From: Bacillota bacterium
GTDB taxonomy: Bacteria > Bacillota > Clostridia > Oscillospirales > Acutalibacteraceae
Length of the DNA: 64,000 nucleotides
Direction: 5' to 3'
NCBI GenBank assembly: GCA_023458755.1
Contig: JAEWYE010000015.1
Location: forward strand, 46,154-110,153
Of the stretch, positions 1 through 8,806 are shown one piece after another (positions within the stretch are counted from its first letter, which is position 1; each line of letters opens with the position of its first letter). Position numbers and translations under genes: made by a program. The notes beneath the pieces were generated by a model. The model made no database searches and was not told the origin of the DNA. It saw only the letters and a program-made list of their open reading frames with translations.

Positions 1-23
1 CCGTTCCTTTCTTACTCAGTTAC

Positions 24-1253
24 TCAGTCTGCTTTTTTAAATACGAGGCAGGCGTTGTGACCGCCGAATCCAAGATTGGTGGAAAGCGCAAAGTCAGGTT
101 CTGCTTTGCGTGCGGTGTTCGGCACATAGTCAAGGTCACATTCGGGGTCCGGTTCTTTGTAGCCAATGGTAGGCGGAACAATACCGTTTTGCAGGACCAG
201 CAGGCTGACAATTGCTTCCGCGGCGCCGGTAGCGCCGAGCATATGTCCGGTCATGGATTTTGTGGAACTGATGAGCGCGGTACGTGCCTGTTCGCCGAGT
301 GCCGCTTTAAAGGCCATGGTTTCGGTTTTGTCGTTGAGCGGGGTGCTGGTACCGTGCGCGTTAATATAAAGTTTTGCATCCGCCTTGATTCCGGCTTCTT
401 TTACCGCCAGCTTCACAGCGTTCGTAATGCCGGTTGCTTCCGGATGCGGAGCTGTCATGTGGTAGGCATCATTCGTGTTGCCGTAGCCGCAGATTTCGCC
501 GTAGATTTTGGCGCCTCTCTGCTTCGCGTGTTCATATTCCTCCAAAATGAGGATGGCACCGCCTTCACCCATGACAAAACCGTCACGGCGCTTGTCAAAC
601 GGAATGGATGCGTTTTGCGGATCATTGGTGGTGGAAAGAGCCTGACAGTTGGTAAAACCGCCGACCGCCAATGGATTGATGGTCGCTTCACTGCCGCCCG
701 CGATCATTGCGTCCGCGTAGCCGTGCTTAATGGCGCGGTAGGCTTCTCCCACCGTGTTTGCGGAAGTGGCACAGGCGGTGGCAATCGACATGGACGGTCC
801 CTGCGCGTTGTATTTGATGGCAACATTACCCGCCGCGATGTTCGAAATCATCATGGGAATGTAGAACGGAGAAATGCGTTTCGGGCCGCTTTCAAAGAGT
901 TTGCCGCATTCACGGATCATCGTGTTCATTCCGCCGATGCCCGAGCCAATGTAAACGCCGAGGCGTTCCGGATCGACTTTCCCGGCAATACCGCTGTCGT
1001 CCATGGCCTGAGTGGCGGCCGCCATTGCGTACTGCGCATAAAGGTCGGTTTTGCGGATATCAGATTTCTCCATATAGGCAGCCGGGTCAAAATCCTTGAC
1101 TTCCGCTGCAATCGTTACTTTGCAGTCGCTGGTATCGAATTTTGTAATAAAGTCGATGCCGCTTTTTCCTGCAATCAGATTGTTCCAAAAAGTGGTTATG
1201 TCATTGCCGACGGGGGTTATGGCACCAAGGCCGGTTACAACTACTCGATTCAT
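24..1253 (-). CDS. fabF: beta-ketoacyl-ACP synthase II (FabF)
   Basis: This cytosolic condensing enzyme extends acyl-ACP with malonyl-ACP in type II fatty acid synthesis. The 409-residue length is normal for the family. The catalytic triad is visible: Cys161 in TACATSA, His300 in NAHGTSTP and His337 in MTGHMLGATG. The ATG start has an AGAAAGGA ribosome site a few bases upstream. It is the last gene in view of a minus-strand operon whose order is fabH, fabK, fabD, fabG, fabF. The usual fabZ, accBCDA and acpP genes are not in this window and may continue beyond the left edge. Confidence 0.97.
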   Translation of the reverse strand: MNRVVVTGLGAITPVGNDITTFWNNLIAGKSGIDFITKFDTSDCKVTIAAEVKDFDPAAYMEKSDIRKTDLYAQYAMAAATQAMDDSGIAGKVDPERLGVYIGSGIGGMNTMIRECGKLFESGPKRISPFYIPMMISNIAAGNVAIKYNAQGPSMSIATACATSANTVGEAYRAIKHGYADAMIAGGSEATINPLAVGGFTNCQALSTTNDPQNASIPFDKRRDGFVMGEGGAILILEEYEHAKQRGAKIYGEICGYGNTNDAYHMTAPHPEATGITNAVKLAVKEAGIKADAKLYINAHGTSTPLNDKTETMAFKAALGEQARTALISSTKSMTGHMLGATGAAEAIVSLLVLQNGIVPPTIGYKEPDPECDLDYVPNTARKAEPDFALSTNLGFGGHNACLVFKKAD

Positions 1254-1274
1254 AATGGATAGTCTTCCTTTCTC

Positions 1275-2018
1275 TTACATGCACATGCCGCCGTCTACTT
1301 TAATTACCTCACCGGTAATGTAGCTCGACTGCTCACTTGCTAAAAATACTGCTAGGTTTGCTATGTCTTCCGGAGTGCCCATACGCTTTAACGGAACAGC
1401 TGCCAGCGTGCTTTCTTTTACCTTGTCATTGAGCGCTTCCGTCATTTCTGTGGCGATAAAGCCAGGCGCAATGGCGTTGCAGGTTACGTTTCTGCCGGCA
1501 AGTTCTTTGGCGACCGTTTTGGTAAGACCGATTAAACCGGCTTTTGCGGAGGCATAGTTTGCCTGACCGGCGTTGCCCATAATGCCGATTACGGAAGTGA
1601 TATTGATGATTTTTCCGCTGCGTTTCTTCATAAAGTGAGAATAGCAGTGTTTTATCATATGAAACGCACCCTTGAGGTTGGTGTTAATGACCGCGTCAAA
1701 ATCCTGTTCGTCCATACGCAGAATCAGGTTGTCATGCACAATGCCCGCGTTATTTACCAAAATGTCGATACCGCCGAAATCCTCCAGTATCTGCGCGGTG
1801 AGTTCCTTGGTTGCGTCAAAATCAGATACGTCGCAGCGGTACGCTTTTGCGGTTACGGGATATTTTGAGGTAATTTGCGTGCAGGTATCGTTTGCCGCCT
1901 GCTCATTTCCCGCATATACAACTGCCACATTCGCGCCGTTCTCTGCCATTTTAAAGGCGATTGCTCTGCCGATTCCGCGGGAACCGCCGGTTACGACTGC
2001 TACTTTCTCTTTCAGCAA
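1275..2018 (-). CDS. fabG: 3-oxoacyl-ACP reductase (FabG)
   Basis: This NADPH-dependent short-chain dehydrogenase performs the first reduction of each fatty acid elongation cycle. The Rossmann motif TGGSRGIG lies at residues 10-17 and NNAG at 89-92. The catalytic Ser142, Tyr155 and Lys159 are present (YASAK). The length of 247 residues is typical. The start is a TTG preceded at seven bases by GGGGG. It lies 12 bases after fabD and 21 before fabF, so it is translated from the same transcript. Confidence 0.97.
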   Translation of the reverse strand: MLKEKVAVVTGGSRGIGRAIAFKMAENGANVAVVYAGNEQAANDTCTQITSKYPVTAKAYRCDVSDFDATKELTAQILEDFGGIDILVNNAGIVHDNLILRMDEQDFDAVINTNLKGAFHMIKHCYSHFMKKRSGKIINITSVIGIMGNAGQANYASAKAGLIGLTKTVAKELAGRNVTCNAIAPGFIATEMTEALNDKVKESTLAAVPLKRMGTPEDIANLAVFLASEQSSYITGEVIKVDGGMCM

Positions 2019-2030
2019 ATTGGTTCCCCC

Positions 2031-2951
2031 TTATTTCAATGCCTGAACTGCAGAATTCAGGCTGTCGGCATCTTCTACATGATGGATTTTTGCTTCGGGC
2101 AGCGTTTTCTTGATAAGACCGCACAAGGTTTTTCCGGCACCGACTTCTATAAAGGTATCAACCCCGTCTGCCGCCATTTTTTCTATGATAGTCTGCCACA
2201 AAACCGGATGATTTACCTGTTTTGCGATATTTTCTTTTATGTTTTGCTGATTGCCGTCATAGGGCAGGGATGTGTAGTTGGAATAGAGCGTCATGGTGGG
2301 TGCGTTCAATACCATGTTGTCCAGAAGGGCCGCCATCTTTTCCGAGGCTTTGTCCATGAACGGGGAGTGGAACGCTCCGCTTACCGCCAAAGGTACTGCT
2401 TTGCCGCCTGCTTCCTGTACGTCCTTGCAGAATTCAGCAAGCTCATTTTTTTCACCGGCAACGGCAATCTGACCGGGGCAGTTGTAGTTTACAGGGAATA
2501 CCTGCTCATATTTTTTGCTGAGCTCATCCACTTTTTCATTGGAAAGCTTTAAAATTGCCGCCATGCTGCCGCCGGTTTTCGCGGTAGCCTCGCTCATGAA
2601 CGCGGCACGTTTGCACACCAGTAAAAATCCCTGCTTAGGGGAAAGAACGTTCGTAAAGGTAAGCGCGGCAATCTCACCAAGAGAAAAACCCGCCACAGCG
2701 TCCGGTAAAATATTGTTTTCTTTAAGCGCTTCGGCAGCCGCCAAATCCACACAGTACAGGCAGGGCTGCGTGTTGCTCGTCTGGCTTAATTCGTCCTTCC
2801 TCGCGGTAAAGCATTGATTGGAGGTGTTGGGACGAATGCTGTCCGCCAAATCGAATACAGCTTTTGCCGCTTTGCTGGTTTCACACAGTTCTTTTCCCAT
2901 TCCAGTGTACTGGGATCCCTGTCCGCTGAATACAAATGCTATTTTACCCAT
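2031..2951 (-). CDS. fabD: malonyl-CoA:ACP transacylase (FabD)
   Basis: It transfers the malonyl group from CoA to acyl carrier protein and feeds both FabH and FabF. The nucleophile Ser90 sits in GFSLGE and the catalytic His195 in SGAFHSP; the oxyanion motif GQGSQ is at residues 10-14. The length of 306 residues is normal. The start ATG has a strong GGAGGAG site and lies inside the last codons of fabK, giving a 13-base overlap that suggests translational coupling. Confidence 0.97.
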   Translation of the reverse strand: MGKIAFVFSGQGSQYTGMGKELCETSKAAKAVFDLADSIRPNTSNQCFTARKDELSQTSNTQPCLYCVDLAAAEALKENNILPDAVAGFSLGEIAALTFTNVLSPKQGFLLVCKRAAFMSEATAKTGGSMAAILKLSNEKVDELSKKYEQVFPVNYNCPGQIAVAGEKNELAEFCKDVQEAGGKAVPLAVSGAFHSPFMDKASEKMAALLDNMVLNAPTMTLYSNYTSLPYDGNQQNIKENIAKQVNHPVLWQTIIEKMAADGVDTFIEVGAGKTLCGLIKKTLPEAKIHHVEDADSLNSAVQALK

Positions 2952-3886
2952 TTGGAAGCTCCTCCTAAAATTTGTTCTGCCTCGCTGAACATTTCGGTGA
3001 TAATCTCTTTCGCGGTCTGTTCCTTGGTTACCATCGCGGCAACCTGACCGGCACAGAAGGAACCGCCTTTCGCGTCGCCTTCTCTTGCGGCACGGCGCAG
3101 AGCGCCCAAACCAAATTTTTCGAGATCTTCATTAGAAATGGAAGAGTCGTATTCCATTTTGAAATATTCACGGGAGAACGGATTTTTTATGGTACGAACC
3201 GGGTGGCCGAGCCGCTTACCGGTTGTAATGGTGTCAATATCCTTTGCTTTCAGTACTTTATCTTTATAAACTTGGCTGATGGTGCATTCCTTTGCCACCA
3301 GAAAACGTGTGCCTACCTGTACGCCCACAGCGCCCAGCATAAAGGATGCCGCGATTCCTCTTCCGTCTGCAATGCCGCCTGCCGCAATAACCGGAATATC
3401 CACCGCGTCGCATACCTGGGGAACCAGCGCCATGGTGGTAAGTTCGCCCACATGTCCGCCGCTTTCGGTACCTTCGGCAACCACCGCAACTGCGCCGCGC
3501 TTTTCCACAAGCTTGGCAATGCCGGTGGAAGGAACGACCGGAATCACTTTAATGCCTGCTGCAATCCATGCCTCCATATATTTGCCCGGATTTCCCGCGC
3601 CGGTGACAACCACCGGAATATGCTCGTCAATTACGGTTTGTGCGACTTCATCGACAAACGGGCTCATCAGCATGATGTTTACACCAAAAGGCTTATCGGT
3701 CATTGTCTTGCATTTTTGAATTTCCGCCCGCAGTTGTTCGCCGTTGGAATTCATCCCGGCAATAATGCCCAAACCGCCTGCATTCGATACGGCAGATGCA
3801 AGGGAAGCATCCGAAACCCATGCCATTCCGCCTTGAAAAATCGGGTATTCAATATTCAGTAAATCACAAATTGGGGTTTTAATCAT
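2939..3886 (-). CDS. fabK: enoyl-ACP reductase II, FMN-dependent (FabK)
   Basis: This nitronate-monooxygenase-fold flavoprotein catalyses the last reduction of fatty acid elongation. FabK replaces FabI in many clostridia and streptococci, and the family is known to be insensitive to triclosan. The sequence starts with the diagnostic IEYPIFQGGMAWVS and carries the FMN-binding segments VTGAGNPGKY, IPVIAAGGIADGRG and GAVGVQVGTRF. The length of 315 residues matches FabK. GGAG lies seven bases before the ATG. Its neighbours are all type II fatty acid synthesis genes, which makes FabK much more likely than a nitronate monooxygenase. Confidence 0.95.
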   Translation of the reverse strand: MIKTPICDLLNIEYPIFQGGMAWVSDASLASAVSNAGGLGIIAGMNSNGEQLRAEIQKCKTMTDKPFGVNIMLMSPFVDEVAQTVIDEHIPVVVTGAGNPGKYMEAWIAAGIKVIPVVPSTGIAKLVEKRGAVAVVAEGTESGGHVGELTTMALVPQVCDAVDIPVIAAGGIADGRGIAASFMLGAVGVQVGTRFLVAKECTISQVYKDKVLKAKDIDTITTGKRLGHPVRTIKNPFSREYFKMEYDSSISNEDLEKFGLGALRRAAREGDAKGGSFCAGQVAAMVTKEQTAKEIITEMFSEAEQILGGASKWVK

Positions 3887-3987
3887 AATCGTACTCCTTT
3901 TAAATTTGATAAAATGAAAGGATATTTAAGGAAACACGGATTTATGCAATTCTGACGGCGCAATCCGTGCATCCGTAAAAACAGCGT

Positions 3988-4950
3988 TTACCAGCGAATG
4001 ACACATGCACCTGTAGTCAAACCGGCGCCGAAAGCGGCAAGAGCCAGAATATCGCCGGGCTTAAACAGGTTTTTGCGGTTGAGTTCATCCAAAAGCATGG
4101 CAACTCCCGCGCAGGAGGTGTTGCCGCAGGTTTCAATGTTGGTATAGTACTTTTCGGGAGCAATCTTCAGCTTTTTCTTTGCGCTGTCGATAATGCGCAT
4201 GTTTGCCTGGTGCGGCAGAACAAAGTCCACATCGCCTTGCTTTAGACCTGCTTCTTCAATCACTTCCGCCAGATCTCTTGCCATCGCGGTAACAGCAAAT
4301 TTATACACGTCCTGCCCCTGCATGTGCAGAAAAGAGTCTTCGTGCACGGCGTCGGAAAACGGCGAGTTGCCGCTGACATGCGGAATACGCAGATAATCCG
4401 TATTGCCGTCTGCCGAAAGCTTTATGGAAAGCAGTCCGTCGCCTTCGCCGAGAACGACTGCCCCGGCTCCGTCGCCGAACAGCACGCAGGTTGCGCGGTC
4501 CTGCCAGTTAACCATTTTGCTCATTACTTCGGCGGCAACAATCAATACTTTTTTTGCCCGTCCGCGCGCAAAATAACCGGCGGCGCAGTCCAGTGCGTAA
4601 AGAAAACCGGAGCAAGCGGCATTCAGGTCAAAAGCGGGGCATTTGGCGCCGATTGCCTTCTGCACTACGCAGGCAAGGCTTGGCGTAATATAATCGCCGC
4701 GAAGGGTGGAGCAAATGACGTAATCCAACTCGGAAGCCTCAATGTTCGCGTTCTCCAAGGCAGCTTTTCCGGCTGCAATCGCAAGATCGCTGATGGATTC
4801 GGTGGTGCATACGTGGCGGCTTTTAATGCCGGTGCGCGTTGAAATCCATTCGTCCGATGTGTCGATAAAAGTTGCGAGGTCATCGTTGGTTTTTGAGCAT
4901 GCCGGGTAGGCACTTCCAGTGCCGATCACCTTAAAATTCATGATTCCCAT
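3988..4950 (-). CDS. fabH: beta-ketoacyl-ACP synthase III (FabH)
   Basis: It starts fatty acid synthesis by condensing acetyl-CoA (or a branched primer) with malonyl-ACP. The catalytic residues are Cys113 in AACSGF, His247 in PHQAN and Asn277 in GNTSCAG. I place the start at the ATG at 4950, five bases after GGAGGT, giving 320 residues, the usual size. A longer reading frame reaches 5049, but its first codon would fall in the promoter -10 box and the added residues match nothing in the family. It is the first gene of the fab operon; 100 bases separate it from fabK. Confidence 0.95.
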   Translation of the reverse strand: MGIMNFKVIGTGSAYPACSKTNDDLATFIDTSDEWISTRTGIKSRHVCTTESISDLAIAAGKAALENANIEASELDYVICSTLRGDYITPSLACVVQKAIGAKCPAFDLNAACSGFLYALDCAAGYFARGRAKKVLIVAAEVMSKMVNWQDRATCVLFGDGAGAVVLGEGDGLLSIKLSADGNTDYLRIPHVSGNSPFSDAVHEDSFLHMQGQDVYKFAVTAMARDLAEVIEEAGLKQGDVDFVLPHQANMRIIDSAKKKLKIAPEKYYTNIETCGNTSCAGVAMLLDELNRKNLFKPGDILALAAFGAGLTTGACVIRW

Positions 4951-5047
4951 TTTTACCTCCGTTATATTCCAAATGATACGGTTATTCTGAATATAGTTTG
5001 CCATTTCCATGCAGTTTGAAATTTGTATGATTTCTACAATCCCCTTC

Positions 5048-5075
5048 ATTATATCGTATTTTACGTTTTTGTCAA
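5048..5075 (-). promoter_or_regulatory. sigma-A promoter of the fab operon
   Basis: Read on the minus strand there is a perfect TTGACA, a 16-base spacer and a perfect TATAAT. Transcription should begin near 5041, about 90 bases before the fabH start at 4950. I see no clear FapR-like operator around it. Confidence 0.85.
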
Positions 5076-5348
5076 GCGTTTAATGGATTATAAGAAAAAT
5101 AATAATGGGAACATGAAATATTCTAAATCAGCAGAATTTTTTCAAGGCTCAGCGATCATGGCGGGATCTATGGTTGATAGGTTACTTTCTGGACGGCAAG
5201 AGTGACTTTTACGATTGATATGCATAAAATTACCAAATCTATTAGGAAGCTTTTTTATTTTTATTCCCAATATGATTCATTATGATGCATAAATTATATA
5301 ATTTATGACCATAATAAGGAAAACAAACTATATACTGGGGTGCTGAAA

Positions 5349-5675
5349 ATGACAAATTTGGAATGCCATGTGTCCGACTGCGCAAATTTTGCGCAAGGCT
5401 ATTGCTGTCGGCCGAATATCGGGGTGGCCGGAAGAAGCGCAAGCGAGTGTGCAGAGACCTGTTGCTCCTCTTTTCAGGAAAAGCGGGAAGGTGCAAACAA
5501 CGCGCTGCGCTTTGATCAGCCGAATCAAAGTCTGGATGTTGACTGCGGCGCAATGAACTGTACCTACAACGAAGACGGCGTATGCGGTGCTGACTGTATT
5601 CTAGTGGAAAGCAGCAACAACAAAACGACCGCAAAAAGCCAAACCGAATGCGCGACTTTCTTAATAAAGTCCTGA
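5349..5675 (+). CDS. two-domain DUF1540 cysteine-rich protein
   Basis: A small cytosolic-looking protein of 108 residues with two copies of the DUF1540 pattern: residues about 4-42 and about 62-105. Each copy has regularly spaced cysteines and ends in a C-x-x-F or CATF motif (ECHVSDCANF and CGAMNCTYNEDGVC). The function of DUF1540 is not established; a metal-binding role is a guess from the cysteines. I chose the ATG at 5349 because GGGGTG lies seven bases upstream. It is a single-gene unit ending at a hairpin shared with the converging transport gene. Confidence 0.85.
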   Translation: MTNLECHVSDCANFAQGYCCRPNIGVAGRSASECAETCCSSFQEKREGANNALRFDQPNQSLDVDCGAMNCTYNEDGVCGADCILVESSNNKTTAKSQTECATFLIKS

Positions 5676-5704
5676 CGTAATTTTCGGAATCGGAGAGGGA
5701 ACAA

Positions 5705-5744
5705 CCAGCAAAGGCGGTGCCATTTGGCACCGCCTTTACTGGTT
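5705..5744. terminator. convergent hairpin terminator
   Basis: A near-perfect hairpin with stem AAAGGCGGTGCCA and its complement, extended by ACCAG/CTGGT, lies between the DUF1540 gene and the converging ECF gene. The A/T-flanked symmetric stem can serve both strands. Confidence 0.75.
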
Positions 5745-5766
5745 ATAAAAATTTGATATGTTCTTG

Positions 5767-6411
5767 TTATGCAAGCAGCTTTTTCATATGCTTTTGAATC
5801 GGATAGCATACCGCGTACGCGACAACACCGGCGATGACCGCCTCTAAAACGCCGTTCGTTACAACGGTCAATCCAAGCAACCCCAGCAAAGCCTCAAACG
5901 GCTGTTTCAGCGCACCGGCATAGGTTTTACCAAAGAAAACATAGATTCCGGCCACCACTAAAATCGTATTTGTCAAACTGCCGAGTATGCCGCTCAGAGT
6001 ATACGCCAAAATGTGCCCTCTTTTAAATTTTGCGAAAGCATGGGCCATACTGTTAAAAATAATCCCCGCGACTACACCGGTTAAAATACGCGGTACAAAG
6101 CAAATGACCAAACTCCAAAAATTACCGTGCACACTTCCGACTGCGCCGACCGGGGTAAATACAAACGCAACAGGCGATGCCGGCATAATAAAGGTCCATA
6201 CGGCAAAGCTGAACAGGCCGGTAAAGAATCCCATGGCCGCACCTGCTTTGGTTCCAAGTAAAATCGCGGTTACAATGACCGGTACCATGGCAAGTGTTGC
6301 TACCAGCGGCCCAATGGGAATGGAGCCGAGCGGTGTGAAGCACATGATTGCCTCCAGTGCCAGCAAAATGGAAAATTGCGCCAGAAACAGGGTCTTCTTG
6401 TTGGTTTTCAT
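5767..6411 (-). CDS. ECF transporter S component, probably pantothenate (PanT-like)
   Basis: A 214-residue integral membrane protein with about six hydrophobic spans, the size and pattern of substrate-binding S components of energy-coupling-factor transporters. The stretch LGSIPIGPLVATLAM followed by a GxxxGFxxGL-type segment is characteristic of the PF12822-like S components. The gene lies just downstream of coaX on the same strand, which makes pantothenate the best guess for the substrate; another vitamin is possible. The shared EcfA and EcfT modules are not in the window. AAGGAGG precedes the ATG. BioY is less likely, because the characteristic BioY motifs are not seen. Confidence 0.75.
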   Translation of the reverse strand: MKTNKKTLFLAQFSILLALEAIMCFTPLGSIPIGPLVATLAMVPVIVTAILLGTKAGAAMGFFTGLFSFAVWTFIMPASPVAFVFTPVGAVGSVHGNFWSLVICFVPRILTGVVAGIIFNSMAHAFAKFKRGHILAYTLSGILGSLTNTILVVAGIYVFFGKTYAGALKQPFEALLGLLGLTVVTNGVLEAVIAGVVAYAVCYPIQKHMKKLLA

Positions 6412-6465
6412 AAAATCCTCCTTGCTGCTGCTCTGTTTAGGATGCAGCGCAAATATTATTCTATA

Positions 6466-6488
6466 AACCGGAATGTATAATTCCGGTT
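6466..6488 (-). promoter_or_regulatory. inverted repeat in the coaX to S-component gap
   Basis: AACCGGAA, a 7-base loop and TTCCGGTT form a perfect 8-base inverted repeat in the 133-base gap between coaX and the downstream ECF gene, about 55 bases before that gene. It could be an operator, a weak attenuator or an mRNA processing hairpin. It is not followed by a long T run. Confidence 0.4.
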
Positions 6489-6544
6489 AAATAGCAAATC
6501 CGGGAAGAAATTTTTGCAGGGAACGTTCCGTTTATAACGGTTTC

Positions 6545-7333
6545 TTATTGGATTTTCTCTTTCCAGCTTTTTTTATTTTTGTTGTAGATGATTTTTAGAC
6601 CGTCCAGTAAAAGATTTTCGCAGAGCGTAATATCTCGCCAGCAGTTCGGCGTTACAATCGGGGCTAAGCCGCCGGTAGCGACCAAAGAAGCGGTCGAGCC
6701 AAGCTCTTTTTCAATTCGTTCGGTCATTCCGTCCAGCATGGCGGCCGTGCCGATCACCAAACCGGACTGCATGGAATCAATGGAATTTTTTCCGATCATC
6801 GCCGACGGCTTTTCAATGCTGACATGCGGCAAAAGCGCGGTGCGCGACGTAAGTGCTTCCAGAGTAATGCCAACGCCCGCACAGATCATGCCGCCGATAA
6901 AATTTCCGTTTTTGTCGATGACGCTGATTGTTGTGGCGGTGCCTAAATCAAAAATGATGCAGGGCAAAGGGAATTTTGCAATTGCGGCTACCGCTCCGGC
7001 AACCAAATCCGCGCCTAACTGCGCGGGATTGTCGATTAATATGTTTAAGCCGGTTTTAATGCCCGGACCGAGCACCATCGGCACAACGCCGGTCACTTTA
7101 TAAACGGCGCTTTTCATAGTGGAGCAAAGCTCCGGCACTACCGAACAGATAATTACACCGTCGATATCATGAATATTCCAGTGGTACAGGGTCATCAAAT
7201 CATTCAGTTCAATTGCGTACTGATCGTCTGTCCGTCTTGTTTCGGTAACCAGATGCGCCATAAAACGCAGGGCATCCCCTTCGTACCCCCCAAGCGTAAT
7301 ATGTGAATTTCCAATGTCGACCGTCAATAGCAT
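6545..7333 (-). CDS. coaX: type III pantothenate kinase (CoaX)
   Basis: It phosphorylates pantothenate in the first step of coenzyme A synthesis and belongs to the ASKHA fold. Visible motifs are DIGNSH near the N-terminus (phosphate 1), DLGTATT in the middle (phosphate 2) and GGMICAGVGI just after it. The length of 262 residues is usual. GAGGTG lies six bases before the ATG. It forms an operon with the downstream ECF S component. Confidence 0.95.
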   Translation of the reverse strand: MLLTVDIGNSHITLGGYEGDALRFMAHLVTETRRTDDQYAIELNDLMTLYHWNIHDIDGVIICSVVPELCSTMKSAVYKVTGVVPMVLGPGIKTGLNILIDNPAQLGADLVAGAVAAIAKFPLPCIIFDLGTATTISVIDKNGNFIGGMICAGVGITLEALTSRTALLPHVSIEKPSAMIGKNSIDSMQSGLVIGTAAMLDGMTERIEKELGSTASLVATGGLAPIVTPNCWRDITLCENLLLDGLKIIYNKNKKSWKEKIQ

Positions 7334-7354
7334 GGTATCACCTCAATAACCCAT

Positions 7355-7383
7355 AGTATAGCATAGTTTCTGTTGAACTTCAA
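7355..7383 (-). promoter_or_regulatory. promoter of coaX
   Basis: On the minus strand TTGAAG and TATACT are separated by 17 bases, about 20 bases before the coaX ATG, which implies a very short leader. Confidence 0.65.
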
Positions 7384-7463
7384 TCAGCCGCTCAGTCCGG
7401 AGTGTTTACGGCATCCAGTTGCTGTTTAACGACTAAATCGGCGATTTTAAAAGAATATCTCAC

Positions 7464-7491
7464 TTGACTTATTAACAAAATATGGTAATAT
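7464..7491 (+). promoter_or_regulatory. promoter of the BTAD regulator gene
   Basis: TTGACT, a 16-base spacer and TAATAT lie about 90 bases before the regulator start and face away from the coaX promoter. Confidence 0.65.
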
Positions 7492-7579
7492 ATAAAAAGA
7501 ATGGAAAATATTCGACAGCGAAAGACAAAAACCACCGTTCCTTTCCGTTATTATAAAAGCGAGGAAAGGATTTGATTTC

Positions 7580-8788
7580 ATGCAAACTAAGGAAAATAGA
7601 ATTCAGGTGAATATGCTGGGGGAGTTTTCCATTCATATCGGCAACCGCTTTCTTACACAGGACCAAGGCCGCACGAAAAGAATTTGGCTTTTGATTGAAT
7701 ATCTGATTGCAAACCGGAAAAAAGAAGTTTCTATCGATAAAATGATAGAAGTGTTCTGGCCGGACGACGAGTGCAAAGATCCTCTCAATGCCTTAAAGAA
7801 TCTGGTTTATCGGGCACGAAAACTTTTAAAAGAGCTGTCCGGCGAAGTTGACACCGAATTTATCCTTTTTGCTGGCAATACCTATTCCTGGAACAACAAT
7901 CTGCCTTGTGATGTTGATACCGAGCAGATGGAAGCGAACTGGAAAGAAGCGTCCAATCTGAGTTTGTCCGCAGATGAGCGCATTTCAAGTTATTCGCGGG
8001 CATTGAGCCTGTATAAGGGGGAATTCCTCCCAAAATCCTCATCGGAAAACTGGGTGATATCGGCAAATGCCCATTATTCCACGATTTACAACGAATGTGT
8101 GATTACAGTATGCGATTTGCTGATAAAAAAGGAACGTTTTGAAGATGTCATTACCATCTGCGAAAACGCGATGAACTATTCGTTGTTTGAAGAGGGAATA
8201 CATGAATCTTTGCTGTATGCCTACATGGCTTTACATAAGTATGACAAAGCGCTTGCGCACTACCGTTATGCGGACAACCTGTTTCAAAACGAATTGGGTG
8301 TACAGGTTTCTGATTCGTTTGCCGGTATTTATAAGCAGATTAAAAATAATTTAACCAGTACGGAATTGGATTTGTCCGCAATCAAGCAGGATTTAAACGA
8401 AGCCTGCAAGGCGAGCGGCGCATTTTTCTGTGATTACGATGTGTTCAAAGAATTATATCGCGTGCAGTCCCGCTCTATTCTCCGAACCGGGCAGCAGGTT
8501 TATATAGTGCTTTTCACGTTAAGCGGGTGCGACGGCAGTCTGGCGGATGAGGGAGGAAAAAAGCCCGCGCTTGAAATTTTAAGGAGTTCTATTCTTGGCA
8601 GTCTACGAAAAGGGGATGTCGTTTCTTCTTACAGTCCGCTGCAGTTTATTGTTATGCTTCCGTTTATTACTTATGAAAACGCACAAATGGTAGCAAACCG
8701 CATTCAAAAAGCTTTCCGGACAAGCTATCAAAAAAATGACGTGCAGATTCTGACCAAAATCAATCCCGTCGATTCGGGTGATACTTAA
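7580..8788 (+). CDS. BTAD-family regulator with degenerate GGDEF-like C-terminus
   Basis: A 402-residue putative transcription regulator. Residues about 8-105 look like an OmpR/SARP winged helix (IQVNMLGEFSIHIG opening, then the FWPDDECKDPLNALKNLVYRARKLL segment). Residues about 110-250 form the bacterial transcriptional activation domain of helical TPR-like repeats. Residues about 280-395 have the predicted strand and helix order of a nucleotide cyclase domain (SILRTGQQVYIVLFTLSG, then SLRKGDVVSSYSPLQFIVMLP), but the GGDEF signature is missing, so I infer a non-catalytic sensory module. It precedes the pilus-like genes on the same strand by only 18 bases and is the obvious candidate to control them. 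Confidence 0.75.
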   Translation: MQTKENRIQVNMLGEFSIHIGNRFLTQDQGRTKRIWLLIEYLIANRKKEVSIDKMIEVFWPDDECKDPLNALKNLVYRARKLLKELSGEVDTEFILFAGNTYSWNNNLPCDVDTEQMEANWKEASNLSLSADERISSYSRALSLYKGEFLPKSSSENWVISANAHYSTIYNECVITVCDLLIKKERFEDVITICENAMNYSLFEEGIHESLLYAYMALHKYDKALAHYRYADNLFQNELGVQVSDSFAGIYKQIKNNLTSTELDLSAIKQDLNEACKASGAFFCDYDVFKELYRVQSRSILRTGQQVYIVLFTLSGCDGSLADEGGKKPALEILRSSILGSLRKGDVVSSYSPLQFIVMLPFITYENAQMVANRIQKAFRTSYQKNDVQILTKINPVDSGDT

Positions 8789-8806
8789 CAGGAAGGGGCA
8801 AAACAG

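Noticed and set aside
57..1262. 401-codon open frame on the plus strand opposite fabF
   Set aside because: Shadow of the GC-richer third codon positions of fabF; low-complexity Cys/Arg/Phe-rich translation, no family match, and the opposite strand has intact catalytic motifs.
4951..5049. Upstream extension of fabH
   Set aside because: The first codon would overlap the -10 box, there is no ribosome site, and the added residues do not belong to FabH.
5076..5348. Small open frame and possible RNA between the fab promoter and the DUF1540 gene
   Set aside because: No ribosome site for the best frame, no family resemblance, no stable fold that I can recognise. TATAAT at 5297 has no good -35 partner.
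5767..6411. BioY assignment for the ECF S component
   Set aside because: Biotin transporter motifs are not seen, and the coaX neighbour favours pantothenate.
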